From JANNMJ01 sp031397815 (GTDB taxonomy: Bacteria; Bacteroidota; Bacteroidia; Cytophagales; Hymenobacteraceae), in the NCBI GenBank assembly GCA_031397815.1, contig JANNMJ010000112.1, positions 1-47,953 of the forward strand: a stretch of DNA of 47,953 nucleotides, given 5' to 3'. Shown piece by piece: positions 1 to 9,149 of this stretch (positions are counted from its first letter, which is position 1; each line of letters begins with the position of its first letter). Below the pieces are notes generated by a model. It ran no database searches. It worked only from the letters and a program-made list of their open reading frames with translations, and was not told where the DNA came from. The position numbers and the translations under genes were made by a program.

Positions 1-203
1 CCCCCCCCTCCCCCCCCCCCCCCCCACAAAACCAAAACACGTCCCTGTTTATCTTTTTGGGCGCGGGGGCTGCGAAAACGATACAGCTAGCGCACGGTCA
101 GATTCAGGAGCGAAATCACTTTTCGTCCGCAGGAGCGAGCAGCTACGCCAGCCATCGAATGCTATCCCCAACGTTCCACTTGGTGACGTAATCCACAGAA
201 ACC
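1..203. other. Left edge without a gene; poly-C tract
   Basis: The first 25 bases are C except for one T at position 9, followed by an A-rich stretch. No convincing coding region is seen in either strand up to the hairpin at 204. The homopolymer may be a genuine C-tract or a contig-end or sequencing artefact; the sequence alone cannot tell. Confidence 0.5.
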
Positions 204-248
204 GCAAAGCCTGCCGTGAAAAAATCACGACAGGCTTTGCCATTTTTT
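204..248. terminator. Hairpin terminator downstream of beta-roll gene
   Basis: A 16-bp stem (204-219 with 225-240, one mismatch) has a five-A loop and is followed on the plus side by a run of six T (243-248). It lies 48 bp beyond the stop of the minus-strand gene ending at 288. The T-run favours plus-strand termination; on the minus strand the exit is less T-rich, so it may act mainly as a boundary or stabilising hairpin. Confidence 0.5.
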
Positions 249-287
249 GCTGACCCGGTGGGGGAGAAGGAGCCTCGCGCCAACCCC

Positions 288-2135
288 TCACCCGTTGTTA
301 TTGAAGGCCATTTCCATCCAATCGGTGCCGTTCCAGAGGAGCATCACAGAGTCGTCGGGGTCGAGGGTGCGGTCGGTGACGGTGTTGGTGTTGTTGGTGG
401 CGGCGTCGTCGGCGATTTGGAGCTGGTCGCCGCCGGCGTCTACGTTTTCGATGATGAGGAGCTGGCCGCGCACCAGCCCGTCGGAGAGCGTGACGGTGCG
501 GTTGGCGGCAGTCGCGTTGTTCGAGGTTAGGCGGATGTAGCCGCGATTCCCGACGGTAATCGTCTGGTTGTCGGCCGTCACGTTGGTCGTGGTGCCGTCG
601 TCGCGGACGGCGAGGGCGCCGAGGATATCGAGGGTCGTGAGGGGCGTTGACATGCCGATGCCCACCTTCACGGCACTCGCGCCGCTCGCGCCGAGCACCA
701 GGCTGTTCGATGCCCCCACCACCGCATCGGCCCCAATAGCGATGGCGTTGTTGAGGTTGTTGGAGGCCACATCGGCGTTGTTGCCGATCACGACGAGGTT
801 ATCGCCGGTGGTGTTGGTGTTACCGGCATCCTGCCCGAAAAAGGTGTTGTCGGCTCCAGAGGTGTTCAGATCGCCCGCGCCCGACCCCACGAACGTGCTG
901 CCCGTGGCCGTGTTCGCCGCGCCCGCCCCTGACCCCACGAACGTGCCATCGTTGCCGACGCTGTTGGCCGTCCCCGCCGACGTGCCCACGAACACGTTGC
1001 GCGTGCCGCTGAGATTGGTATCACCGGCCCGGCTCCCGACGAAGGTGTTATCAGAAGCGGTGTTCAGCGCCCCGACGTTGTGCCCAATGAACGTATTATC
1101 GTCGCCGATGAGGTTGGCGCCCCCGGCTTGATCGCCGATGAAAATGTTGTTCTCGCCGGTTGTATTCAGGCGCCCCGCGTTGCCGCCCACGAACGTATTC
1201 CCCCCACCCGTAGTCGCGTTCCCCGCGAAGGAGCCGATGAACGTACTCGCCGACACGCTCACCGCCGCCGACCCCGCCTCGCGCCCGATGAACACGTTCT
1301 GACTCCCCGACGTCAGCTCGCTCCCCGCGCTGAACCCCACCAGCGTGTTGCCGTTGCTGGAAGTGGCTTTCACGCCCGCTTGGCTACCGAGAAACACGTT
1401 CAGGCCACCAGTCAGCGCCGCCAGCCCGCCCGCTTGGTACCCGACGAGCGTGTTGTTGCTCGCCGCCGCGAATTGCCCGGCCTGCGCCCCCACGTACGTG
1501 CTGAAAAAGCTGGTCGTCATGGCCGCGCCCGCATCCGCCCCGACGTACGTATTCGCGTCGCCGGACGTGTTGGCGGCCCCTGCTCCGGCGCCAATGGCCG
1601 TCACTCGGGAAGCGGCGGCCGTGAGCGCCGCGCCGGTATTCTGGCCCAGCGCGGTGTTGCTTGTTACGCTCATCGTGGGCCAGAGGGCGCCGGTTTGCTT
1701 GAGGCGCAGGCGTTCGGTGTTTGCCGCCTTGAACACCACATCCTGCGCATCGGTGGTGCCGATGAACTGCGTGCCCGGCGTGGTGCCGCTGTTGCCGTTA
1801 GTTCGCCATTGATCGCCCCCGGCGGGTGAGGTGGTAATCACGAGCTTCACCCAGCTCGGCGTAGCTGGCGTACCAGCGTTGTAATAGTAGCCCACGCCGC
1901 CCGACAGCGCCGCGTTGGTGTTGTACACGAGCAGCGACGTGGCCGGGAGCGTGAGCGGCGCAGCGGCATTAGCCGCCGTGAGCGCCACGCGCGGCAGCAG
2001 CAGGCCACGGGTGGCAGCCGTCACATCGAGCGCCGCCGAGTTATCCGGCGCTGCCGTGCCGATACCCGTCTGGGAATACGCGGCGGCAAGGGGTAGCAGA
2101 ACGGCAAGCGCGACCAGCAGAGCCGCCTTTTTCAT
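288..2135 (-). CDS. Secreted beta-roll (YadA-head-like) repeat protein
   Basis: A 615-residue protein starting MKKAALLVAL with a signal peptide ending near YSQ. The mature N-terminus has the 'TGIGTAAPDNSAALDV' pattern that opens many Bacteroidota structural or fibre-like surface proteins. Residues roughly 155-480 hold about 18 copies of a 14-18 residue repeat of the form (T/V)(F/Y)(V/I/L)G..AG...N, as in the left-handed parallel beta-roll of trimeric adhesin heads. A second 'VGIG' motif and a beta-rich tail ending in WNGTDW follow. No T9SS tail, LPXTG, coiled-coil stalk or outer-membrane anchor is seen. The longer reading frame up to 2282 was not used because the signal peptide only fits the start at 2135. 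A surface or adhesive structural role is inference. Confidence 0.8.
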   Translation of the reverse strand: MKKAALLVALAVLLPLAAAYSQTGIGTAAPDNSAALDVTAATRGLLLPRVALTAANAAAPLTLPATSLLVYNTNAALSGGVGYYYNAGTPATPSWVKLVITTSPAGGDQWRTNGNSGTTPGTQFIGTTDAQDVVFKAANTERLRLKQTGALWPTMSVTSNTALGQNTGAALTAAASRVTAIGAGAGAANTSGDANTYVGADAGAAMTTSFFSTYVGAQAGQFAAASNNTLVGYQAGGLAALTGGLNVFLGSQAGVKATSSNGNTLVGFSAGSELTSGSQNVFIGREAGSAAVSVSASTFIGSFAGNATTGGGNTFVGGNAGRLNTTGENNIFIGDQAGGANLIGDDNTFIGHNVGALNTASDNTFVGSRAGDTNLSGTRNVFVGTSAGTANSVGNDGTFVGSGAGAANTATGSTFVGSGAGDLNTSGADNTFFGQDAGNTNTTGDNLVVIGNNADVASNNLNNAIAIGADAVVGASNSLVLGASGASAVKVGIGMSTPLTTLDILGALAVRDDGTTTNVTADNQTITVGNRGYIRLTSNNATAANRTVTLSDGLVRGQLLIIENVDAGGDQLQIADDAATNNTNTVTDRTLDPDDSVMLLWNGTDWMEMAFNNNG

Positions 2136-2321
2136 CGTCGTCTGGCTACGGTGCGAGTAAGGGTCAGTCATCAGTAAAACGTGTTTTGAGAGAAGGGGAA
2201 AAGAAGAGCCACGGCCAGTCGCTCCGAATCGAAGCCGCCAGCCGTGGCCGAAAATACTTTCATAATCCTTTCGTATGTACACGTTATCACACGATTATGT
2301 GACTTCTATTCTCTGATAAGT

Positions 2322-2369
2322 TTCAAAAAGCAAAGGGCCGCTGCCCGTCCTGAAAACGAGCAGCGGCCC
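2322..2369 (-). terminator. Intrinsic terminator of the T9SS gene
   Basis: A 14-bp stem (2335-2348 with 2356-2369, one mismatch) is followed on the minus strand by a T-rich stretch (tttgctttttgaaa). It lies 27 bp beyond the stop at 2396. Confidence 0.8.
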
Positions 2370-2395
2370 CAGCCGAAAGCGGATGTAAGGATTGC

Positions 2396-3850
2396 TTACT
2401 TACTCGTCACCAGCCGCCGCGTCAGCGTTTCGGTGCCGATGGTGGCGCGCAGCACGTACGTGCCGTGGGCGAGGCTGCGGGTATCGAGGCGCCACGTATT
2501 GAGGCCTGCTTGCGCGTTGTAGGTTTCCTTCCGAACACTCCGGCCGGTTGCGTCGAGCAGCTCGACCAGCAGCGGCCCGTCGGTGGGGGCGGTGAGGTCG
2601 AGGGTCAGGAACTCGCCCAATGGCACGGGGTAGGCGTCCAGCTCCAGCTTCGGCAAGCTGAACCGCACCAGCTTCACCGCCGAATAGCTGAACGTACCGT
2701 CGCGGTCGACCTGCCGCAGCCGGTAGTAAAACGCCGTGCCGCGCGCGCCGACGTTGGCATCGGTCAGGTTGTACTCGCGCGGGGCAGCGCTGTTACCGGC
2801 GGCGTTTACCCGGCCCACATCAGCCCAGCTACGCGCATCCAATCCGCGCTCGACCACGAAATAAGCCGAGTTCTTCTCCGAAGCCGTGCCCCACGAGAGC
2901 AGCGCATCGAGCTTGCGCGGGCGCGCATCGAACCTCGTCAGCTCCACGGGGAGCGGCTCAACCGTCGTACTCACCGTGTACCACGCGTTGAGGTCAGTGG
3001 TATTGACCGTGACTTGCCGAGCGCTGCCATCCTGCACCGCACCGACCATGTTCCACGTCGCGCCGTTGTCGTTCGACGCCCATACCTGGCTCTGGTTCAG
3101 CGTACCGGTCAGGCCGTTATCAACGCTCGAAAACCACGTCAGCGTCACCGCAACCGGCGCGCCCGGGTCTACGCCGCCCGGCGTACTCATCCGCCAAATC
3201 GCATCGATACCTTGGTTGACGCCCGGCGAGAGGTGCTGCCCGGTGGAGTAGTTCACCACGCCGAGGCCCATCCGGCGGTCGGCTTCCAGCGTCAGGCTTT
3301 GGCCGTTCGGGTTGACCAGCACGCCCATCTGCCCAAAGCTCACGGGCGCCGCGCCGCTGAGCGCCCGCTGCTGCACCAAAGAGCCTCGCACGAAGCGCGT
3401 AGCGGTTTCGCCGTTTACTACGGCGGCCGCCGTCAGACGCATACTGAAAGCCGCCGTGGTATTGAGGGAGCCGCTGAGCAAATCGAGGGCGCCCTTCACC
3501 ACCGCATCCGAGCCGAGCGCCGTGCCGCTCGGCACGTTGAGCTGCAAGCGGTGCAGCGTATCGCCGGAGAGCGTGACGGTGCGCGCCGAAGACGCATCTT
3601 CCAGCCGCACGCGCCCGACGCCGGGCCGCGAGTCACCGGTACTGATGAAATCACCGTTTTGGATGAAGAGCCGACCGCCGGTCGTGCGCAGCACTCCGGC
3701 CGTTTGCACGGTGCCGGGGACGTACACGACGGAGTCGGTAATCGTCATCGTGGTGCCAGCCGATAGGGTCAGCAGCTGAGCGTGGGCGGGCGCGACGGCA
3801 AAAGCCATCCCGGTCAGCAAGCCCAACGAAGCGAGGGTAGTGATGCGCAT
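2396..3850 (-). CDS. T9SS type A sorting domain-containing secreted protein
   Basis: A 484-residue protein with a clear signal peptide (MRITTLASLG to AHAQ). The middle is beta-strand-rich and resembles the repeated 'GTVQTAGVLRTTGGRLFIQNG' style of Bacteroidota surface proteins. Residues about 300-395 (PLPVELTRFDARPRKLDALLSW to YRLRQVDRDGTFSYS) match the fibronectin-like linker that commonly precedes T9SS tails. The last about 80 residues (YPVPLGEFLTLDL to YVLRATIGTETLTRRLV) are a typical type A C-terminal sorting domain, so export through SprA and anchoring or release at the cell surface is expected. No catalytic motif is seen. It is a single gene, with a terminator behind it and an imperfect -7-like element (TATCTTCG) near 3950. 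Confidence 0.85.
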   Translation of the reverse strand: MRITTLASLGLLTGMAFAVAPAHAQLLTLSAGTTMTITDSVVYVPGTVQTAGVLRTTGGRLFIQNGDFISTGDSRPGVGRVRLEDASSARTVTLSGDTLHRLQLNVPSGTALGSDAVVKGALDLLSGSLNTTAAFSMRLTAAAVVNGETATRFVRGSLVQQRALSGAAPVSFGQMGVLVNPNGQSLTLEADRRMGLGVVNYSTGQHLSPGVNQGIDAIWRMSTPGGVDPGAPVAVTLTWFSSVDNGLTGTLNQSQVWASNDNGATWNMVGAVQDGSARQVTVNTTDLNAWYTVSTTVEPLPVELTRFDARPRKLDALLSWGTASEKNSAYFVVERGLDARSWADVGRVNAAGNSAAPREYNLTDANVGARGTAFYYRLRQVDRDGTFSYSAVKLVRFSLPKLELDAYPVPLGEFLTLDLTAPTDGPLLVELLDATGRSVRKETYNAQAGLNTWRLDTRSLAHGTYVLRATIGTETLTRRLVTSK

Positions 3851-4017
3851 CTGGTAGAATCTGAGGGGAGAGGAAATAAGAGGAAGGAGGGGGAAGAAGC
3901 GATGATTGACACGGCACCCGCGAAGGGTACCGCTCGGAAAACTTCCGAAGATAAGATATTGACGGGCGTCGTATCAACCCGCCCCCCCTTTTTGAGTGCG
4001 AACGGTAGATTTTAATA

Positions 4018-4053
4018 CACGAAAAAGCCCGCTTCGGTCAGAAGCGGGCTTTT
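4018..4053 (-). terminator. Intrinsic terminator of the TonB-dependent receptor gene
   Basis: A perfect 13-bp stem (about 4023-4035 with 4041-4053, loop ggtca) is followed on the minus strand by TTTTTC. It lies 34 bp beyond the stop at 4087. Confidence 0.85.
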
Positions 4054-4086
4054 CAGTAGACGATTCAGCTCAGCGCGCCGAACGGT

Positions 4087-7000
4087 CTAGAAGTCAACCG
4101 CCAGACCCACCGTACCCCGGCGGCCCATATTGAAGAACACGAACGTCTTCGAGGGGATGAACGGGTCGGTAACGCCGCCCACCGGCGCATCCGTGATGAA
4201 GAACTGGTTCAACGCGTTCAGCACCGAGCCGTTGAGCGTGATGCGGTAATCGTGACCGCCGCCCACGCGCACGGTCTTGGAGTAACCGGCGTGAATGTCG
4301 AGCTGCCGTTGCGTCGGCAGGCGGAAGGCGTCCTGAGGCGGCACCCCATTGTCGGGGTATTTGGTGACGTCGAAATCGGTGTAGGTCTTCGCGAACAGCG
4401 TGAAAACTGGCCGCACATACAGGCCCGCAATCGGCTCCACCCGTACCCCCGCCGACACTTGGTTCTGCGCCGCATTACCCACGTGAACGCCGCGCACATC
4501 GAAATTGCCCGACCCGTTCGGCGCGCCGTTCTGGTCCAGAATCTGGTACGACCCGCGCGAGTTCCAGCGCCAATCACCCACGGCCAGCGCGGCCGTCAGG
4601 GCCACTTTACGGCTGATTTCCTGCGCGATATCCAGCTCCACCCCGCGGTGCGTCTCGTTCAGACCGCTGAGGTTGACGCTCGCCTGCGCGCCTTGATCGT
4701 CCAAGACTGACGCCGTAGCCGACCGGTTGTACCAGATCGTGTTATACGCGTTCAGGCTGGCCTTGAAGCTGGGGCGCGAGATCGAGTAGCCAATCTCCTG
4801 CGAGAATACGCTCTCGTTCTTGAACTTAGGCGCAATATTACCCGACGTGCCCGGCCAGATATAGGTGAAGTACTGTGGCCGGTTCAGGTAACCGATGTTG
4901 AAGAAAATCGAGTTGTCTTCGGTGAGGTTGTAGTTGAAGCCGGTTTTGAACGTGAAGCCGGGCCGCACGATCACGTCGCTCGTCACCGGCCCTTGCCGGG
5001 CGGCATCCAACGCGTAATATGTCACGTTTTCGCCTCTTGTGTTGCGGTACGTAACCGAGTTGCCGTAACCGATGAAAAGGGTCGTGTCGGTCGGCGCAGT
5101 GGTGGGATATTGAGTATTCTGTTGGCGTGGCACCGTCACCGATTCCATTCCGGTGTACGCTTCGTTTCCGCTGCCGTCGAGCTTCGGAACGAACGTGATA
5201 CCCGTCCCGACTTGGAACGACCGGCCATCCGCCAGCGTCACGCGCGGCGCGCGGAAGTAATCGATCCGCTGGTACGCAGTGGCGGCGCCCGTGGCACTCA
5301 CGAAACCGCTGAGCGGCCCTTTTTTGTATTCAAGCTGTCCGTAGCCACCCAATTGCCGGGTGATGCCGTCGTAGTTGTAGTCGTACTTGTCACCGACCCG
5401 GAGCTTGCGGTTGGGGTCGCTGCTCTGCTGATTACCGGTGAAGTTGTTGTTGTTGGAAGGCAGGAGTCCGCCATTTGGCGCCAGTATGTAAGAGTTGTTC
5501 GACCGCGTCAGCGGGCCTTGCGTGGTGGCATTTACGTCGAGCGCATAGTCGCCGCCGAGCAGATCGTACACTTCCCGGTAGTGCTCCCCACGATAGTACC
5601 GGCCATCGATACCGAACGAGAGTGTGGTAAACTCGTTGATGCGGTAATCAGCGGAGGTGATGAAGCCGAACCACTTGTGGTTGTTGACGCCAGCGCGAAT
5701 GAAGGCCGTCGACAAGTTTTCCGTATCCCGAACATCTTGATCCGTCGTGCCAGTCCGCAGGGTGCGGATGAGGCGTTTGTTTTGCCGGTTGAAATCATAA
5801 GCCCCTTGCAGGTCGATCCGGCCAGTGCTATCTGTGCCACTTGTCGTCATAGACCTGCCGCCACCAGAGCCTTGGGAAAAATATACGACGTTCGAAATGA
5901 AGAGCTTGTCGCTCACATTCCAGAAGTGATTAAGATTGATCTGCGGCTTGTGATAGTAATTGACTCGCTCAACGTAGTTCTGATAATCGTCTTTGCGAGT
6001 ACCGTCGGGGTTGATAGTCCAGCGGTTGAGGGTGTTTTGGTGCTGGTTATAGCGGAAACCGTACTCGCGGACCCCAGCTGGATTAGCACCTATCTCCACC
6101 GCCTTTTCGTGGCTGAACGAGGCAATCTGCGTAGCAAAAAGGCGCTGCCCGTGCGACTGCGGTGACCCCAGCCCGGTAATGGAAACCTGGTGCTTACCAA
6201 ACTTCTTGCTGACCGTCCCGAAGTACGTCCAAGCGTCATCAAAAGTGCCGTCAACCCAGCCATCGCTCTTTCGGCGCGAACCGAAGACGGTCACCGCCCA
6301 ATCGCCCTTCATCTGGCCGGAGTTGAGCAGGAGAGACGTTTTGCGGTACCCGTTCGAGCCGATTTCCTGCCGCACCCGCCCGCCGCGCTTCGTATCGTAG
6401 CCTTTCGTGGTCACGTTGATCAGCCCGCCGATAGCTGGCACCGCCAGCTTCGACGCCGTCAGGCCGCGCTGCACTTGCAGGTTTTTGGTTACGTCGCCCA
6501 AGTCCCAGTTTGACCAGTAGACTGCGCCGTTCTCCATATCGTTCACCGGCACGCCGTTGATGAGCACGGCCACGTTGCGCTGGTCGAACCCGCGAATCGA
6601 GATGCGCGAATCACCGGTGCCACCGCCGCTTTGCGTCGCATACACGCCCGGCGTCTCGTTGAGGATGAGCGGCAGATCGCGGGAAGAAAGACTCTCGCGC
6701 AGCCGCACTTCGTTCACCGACGAGAATGCCACCGGCGTCTCGCGCTCCACGGCCACCTGCCCCACCACCTGCACCTCGTTGAGGGTATTGTTATCCTCGA
6801 CGAGCCGAATCACGACGTTCTCGTCGCGGTTCGTGATCGTCACTTTCTGCTCCAGATTCACGTAGCCGATGAACGAGACGCGCAGCGTGTACGTCCCCGG
6901 TGCCAACGGCCCCACCCGGAAAGCTCCCGAACCGTCGCTGACTCCCCCTTGGGGCGTCCCCACCACGGCGACGCTCGTGCCGGGCAGCGTCTCACCGGAA

Positions 7001-7098
7001 ACCCGGTCAACGACCCGACCCCGAATGGAGAATGTCTGGGCAAAAGCGGCCGAAGCGGTGCCCAGTAACAGGAAGAAAATGAGAGTAAATGAGCGCAT
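4087..7098 (-). CDS. TonB-dependent outer-membrane receptor
   Basis: A 1003-residue outer-membrane receptor beginning MRSFTLIFFLLLG with a signal peptide ending AAFAQ. Residues about 23-105 form a carboxypeptidase-regulatory-like domain (SIRGRVVDRVSGETLPG to VVIRL). A plug domain follows at about 115-230 (LPLILNETPGVYAT, ISIRGFDQRNVAVLINGVPVND, VQRGLTASKLAVPAIGG). The remainder is a 22-strand barrel ending in an aromatic F (TVGLAVDF). The ATG at 7098 is preferred over a TTG six bases upstream. No SusD partner is adjacent, so this is probably a stand-alone receptor rather than a SusCD glycan importer; the substrate is unknown. A TACCTTTG element at 7134-7141 on the same strand is a good promoter candidate. 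Confidence 0.92.
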   Translation of the reverse strand: MRSFTLIFFLLLGTASAAFAQTFSIRGRVVDRVSGETLPGTSVAVVGTPQGGVSDGSGAFRVGPLAPGTYTLRVSFIGYVNLEQKVTITNRDENVVIRLVEDNNTLNEVQVVGQVAVERETPVAFSSVNEVRLRESLSSRDLPLILNETPGVYATQSGGGTGDSRISIRGFDQRNVAVLINGVPVNDMENGAVYWSNWDLGDVTKNLQVQRGLTASKLAVPAIGGLINVTTKGYDTKRGGRVRQEIGSNGYRKTSLLLNSGQMKGDWAVTVFGSRRKSDGWVDGTFDDAWTYFGTVSKKFGKHQVSITGLGSPQSHGQRLFATQIASFSHEKAVEIGANPAGVREYGFRYNQHQNTLNRWTINPDGTRKDDYQNYVERVNYYHKPQINLNHFWNVSDKLFISNVVYFSQGSGGGRSMTTSGTDSTGRIDLQGAYDFNRQNKRLIRTLRTGTTDQDVRDTENLSTAFIRAGVNNHKWFGFITSADYRINEFTTLSFGIDGRYYRGEHYREVYDLLGGDYALDVNATTQGPLTRSNNSYILAPNGGLLPSNNNNFTGNQQSSDPNRKLRVGDKYDYNYDGITRQLGGYGQLEYKKGPLSGFVSATGAATAYQRIDYFRAPRVTLADGRSFQVGTGITFVPKLDGSGNEAYTGMESVTVPRQQNTQYPTTAPTDTTLFIGYGNSVTYRNTRGENVTYYALDAARQGPVTSDVIVRPGFTFKTGFNYNLTEDNSIFFNIGYLNRPQYFTYIWPGTSGNIAPKFKNESVFSQEIGYSISRPSFKASLNAYNTIWYNRSATASVLDDQGAQASVNLSGLNETHRGVELDIAQEISRKVALTAALAVGDWRWNSRGSYQILDQNGAPNGSGNFDVRGVHVGNAAQNQVSAGVRVEPIAGLYVRPVFTLFAKTYTDFDVTKYPDNGVPPQDAFRLPTQRQLDIHAGYSKTVRVGGGHDYRITLNGSVLNALNQFFITDAPVGGVTDPFIPSKTFVFFNMGRRGTVGLAVDF

Positions 7099-7133
7099 TC
7101 GCAAACAATCGTGTCGTAACCTTGACGCAAGGA

Positions 7134-7141
7134 CAAAGGTA
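7134..7141 (-). promoter_or_regulatory. Bacteroidota -7 element (TACCTTTG) for the TonB-dependent receptor
   Basis: The minus strand reads TACCTTTG, an exact match to the Bacteroidota -7 consensus TAnnTTTG, 35 bp upstream of the ATG at 7098. No clear -33 TTTG is seen. Confidence 0.65.
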
Positions 7142-7531
7142 CGAACTCGGCTGCCGCCCCCGGCGCTCCCTTAACGAATTGGTAACGCGCGCCACTTGCG
7201 TTTCGCCTAGCCGGAAAAAGCCAACGCCCCGAAGTATATAACTCCGGGGCGTCGCAGAAATAGGGGGCAATTGAAGAGTAGCTAGAACGCTGCTTGAATC
7301 CGGGAAAGATGCCCTACCGTTAGTCTGTCTTCTGACGACGTAACCGCCTCGGCATTAACAAGTCAAAGGTCGGCAGACAGTACCCCTGCTCGCAGAACTT
7401 TTCGACCAACCCGGTTAAACGGAGTATGAACGCCGCTTTTTTGGAGTTGAACGGAATCGATAGCGTACTTCCCGGCGGTTCTACTTTGCGCTCTCGACCA
7501 TTATCAGCGTCCGCGTCTTACTACTCCCAGC
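7142..7531. other. Divergent intergenic region with an unassigned hairpin
   Basis: This gap separates the minus-strand receptor from the plus-strand bestrophin gene. It holds the terminator-like hairpin at 7224-7252 and a short inverted repeat (7325-7330 with 7375-7380). A TACTTTG at 7482-7488 could serve the bestrophin gene. No gene is recognised. Confidence 0.5.
7211..7252 (-). terminator. Orphan terminator-like hairpin, minus strand
   Basis: A 12-bp stem (7224-7235 with 7241-7252, one mismatch, loop atata) is followed on the minus strand by TGGCTTTTTCC. No gene reads into it from the right on that strand. It lies upstream of the receptor promoter at 7134-7141. It may end an unannotated small RNA or insulate the receptor from antisense transcription. 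Confidence 0.6.
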
Positions 7532-8386
7532 GTGATTTCCTACAACGACAAGCTCTGGCTACCGGCCATTTTCTCCATCCACCGGGCGGATACCGTCCGC
7601 CGACTGGCCCCGCTGCTGCTGACGATGCTGGCGTACACGTCCGTCGTGGCAGTGATTGTGCTGGAGGTGATCGACCTCACGAATCCGCGCGACTGGAGCA
7701 ATGTGGCGGTGATGCACTCGCTGCTCGGCTTCGTGATTTCCACGCTGCTGGTTTTCCGGACCAATACGGCGTATGACCGCTGGTGGGAAGGCCGCCGCCA
7801 ATGGGGGCAGCTCGTGAATTCGAGCCGGAGTCTGGCATTGAAGCTCGCCGCGCTGCTCGCCGACCTGCCGACCGAGCGGGCGTTTTTCCGCCAGCAGATT
7901 CCTGCCATTGCCTTCTCGCTCGCGGCGCACCTGCGCGGGGAGTCGCCGGAGGCGGAAGTAGTGGGTGCGCCCACCGGAACGCATCAGCCGAATTTTCTTA
8001 TTACCAAGCTGTTCGCTCGGCTGCAAGGGCTGCGGCGCCAAGGCGTCCTTTCCACCGAAGAGTTGCTGCTAGTTAACCCCGAGCTGGTCTCTCTTTCCGA
8101 CATTGTGGGCGCCTGCGAACGCATCCGGAACACGCCGATTCCATATTCCTACAGCTCCTTCCTGAAGAAATTTATCGTCATCTATTGCCTTACGCTGCCC
8201 TTCGGCTACGTGATGACTCTGCACTACTGGGTGGTGCCCGTCGTGACGTTCATCTTCTACGTCCTCGCCAGCCTCGAACATATCGCCGAAGAAATCGAAG
8301 ACCCCTTCGGCACCGATGCCAACGACCTGCCCACCACCGAAATCAGCACTGGCATCGAGCGCGTGGTGAGCGAAACTTTGGTCTGA
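7532..8386 (+). CDS. Bestrophin-family anion channel
   Basis: A 284-residue membrane protein starting with GTG (V/M-ISYNDKLWLPAIFSIHRADT). The N-terminus matches the usual bacterial bestrophin opening (YN..W...F..H.SDT). Hydrophobic segments occur at about 25-48 and 62-80, followed by the characteristic 'LVFRTNTAYDRWWEGRRQWGQLVN' stretch (given here as landmark words FRTNTAYDRWWEGRR). A second membrane region lies at about 205-245 (YCLTLPFGYVMTLHYWVVPVV). The motif EEIEDPFGTDANDLP near the C-terminus is the conserved acidic bestrophin signature. Length agrees with prokaryotic homologues (about 290-300 residues). It is transcribed divergently from the receptor and appears monocistronic. Function as a pentameric ion channel is inferred from family. 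Confidence 0.9.
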   Translation: MISYNDKLWLPAIFSIHRADTVRRLAPLLLTMLAYTSVVAVIVLEVIDLTNPRDWSNVAVMHSLLGFVISTLLVFRTNTAYDRWWEGRRQWGQLVNSSRSLALKLAALLADLPTERAFFRQQIPAIAFSLAAHLRGESPEAEVVGAPTGTHQPNFLITKLFARLQGLRRQGVLSTEELLLVNPELVSLSDIVGACERIRNTPIPYSYSSFLKKFIVIYCLTLPFGYVMTLHYWVVPVVTFIFYVLASLEHIAEEIEDPFGTDANDLPTTEISTGIERVVSETLV

Positions 8387-8429
8387 GCGCCGATTTGAGC
8401 GCCGACCGTCAGGTTCGCCTAAAAGCAAA

Positions 8430-8465
8430 TCAGTCGGCCTCATCACAAGGGATGAAACCGACTGA
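8430..8465. terminator. Hairpin between convergent bestrophin and small secreted gene
   Basis: A stem of about 15 bp (8430-8444 with 8451-8465, including two G-U pairs) lies between convergent genes. The minus-strand exit is T-rich (ATTTGCTTTTAGG), so it may serve the gene ending at 8539 and possibly both. Confidence 0.6.
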
Positions 8466-8538
8466 CTCAAAATAACTTATCAGCAAAAAAGGCGCTTCGT
8501 GCTTGCGCGCCAAATCGGCCGATGGGAAGGCCGGGAGC

Positions 8539-8952
8539 CTACTTCGCCACCACGCCGCGCGCGTCGAGCAGCGCTACGTACTGGTCGTAGGTCCGCTGCG
8601 AGAGGACCGGCGCGAGGGCGCGCTGGAGCGAATCGGTGCAACGCACGAGGAAGAGGTCGAGGGAGTGGATATCGACGGTGTTTTCGTTGTAACCGGCTTC
8701 GGTATCGGTGCCGAGAAGATGCTCGACGCAGCTGGCGACCTGCTGGGCGTCGGCGCCGGGAGCGAGGGCGAGGGTTTTCGTCAGCTCAGCGGTAAGCGCT
8801 TGTGCTGTGGCGGCACGCTCGATTCGCAGCTGCTTGATCTGGTCAGAAGGCCGACCGGCGTTAGCCGTTTTCGAGTTGTCGCCGGGGGCGGCTTGTGCAG
8901 CCGATGCGAAAGTCAAACAGAAGAGAACGAGGAGAGCGAAAGCGCGGGACAT
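8539..8952 (-). CDS. Small secreted helical protein, unknown function
   Basis: A 137-residue protein starting MSRAFALLVLFCLTFASAAQA, a clean signal peptide. The rest is charged and predicted helical, with two cysteines (in ASCVEHLL and FLVRCTDS) that could form one disulfide. I do not recognise the family. The longer frame to 9054 was rejected because the signal peptide starts internally. A near-consensus -7 element (TAACCTTTG, minus strand, near 9010) lies about 55 bp upstream. It sits alone between convergent bestrophin and the dxs terminator. Confidence 0.7.
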   Translation of the reverse strand: MSRAFALLVLFCLTFASAAQAAPGDNSKTANAGRPSDQIKQLRIERAATAQALTAELTKTLALAPGADAQQVASCVEHLLGTDTEAGYNENTVDIHSLDLFLVRCTDSLQRALAPVLSQRTYDQYVALLDARGVVAK

Positions 8953-9149
8953 AAAAAGTTGATTGAGAAAGCGATTGCCGAAAAGCAGCTCGGCGTTGAA
9001 CACGACAAAGGTTACCCGCTCCGGTAGGCCGCACAAAAACTTTTCGACGAACACGGTTTTTTGACCGGTGAACGGCGGAATTTCGGTAGTAAATGAATCG
9101 GCTATTAGGAATCCAAAGGGGTTGAATCGACTTTTTACCTTCCGTTCTC

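Noticed and set aside
49..291. 80-codon minus-strand frame at the left edge
   Set aside because: It overlaps the terminator hairpin and has no homology-like pattern or signal.
7253..7440. Riboswitch (cobalamin or TPP type) upstream of the TonB-dependent receptor
   Set aside because: The minus strand has isolated look-alike words (GTTAATGCC, GTCAGAAGAC), but the conserved cores of either class (such as CTGAGA, or the cobalamin GGGAA..GGTG and GCCACTG blocks) are missing, and the receptor promoter lies downstream of the hairpin.
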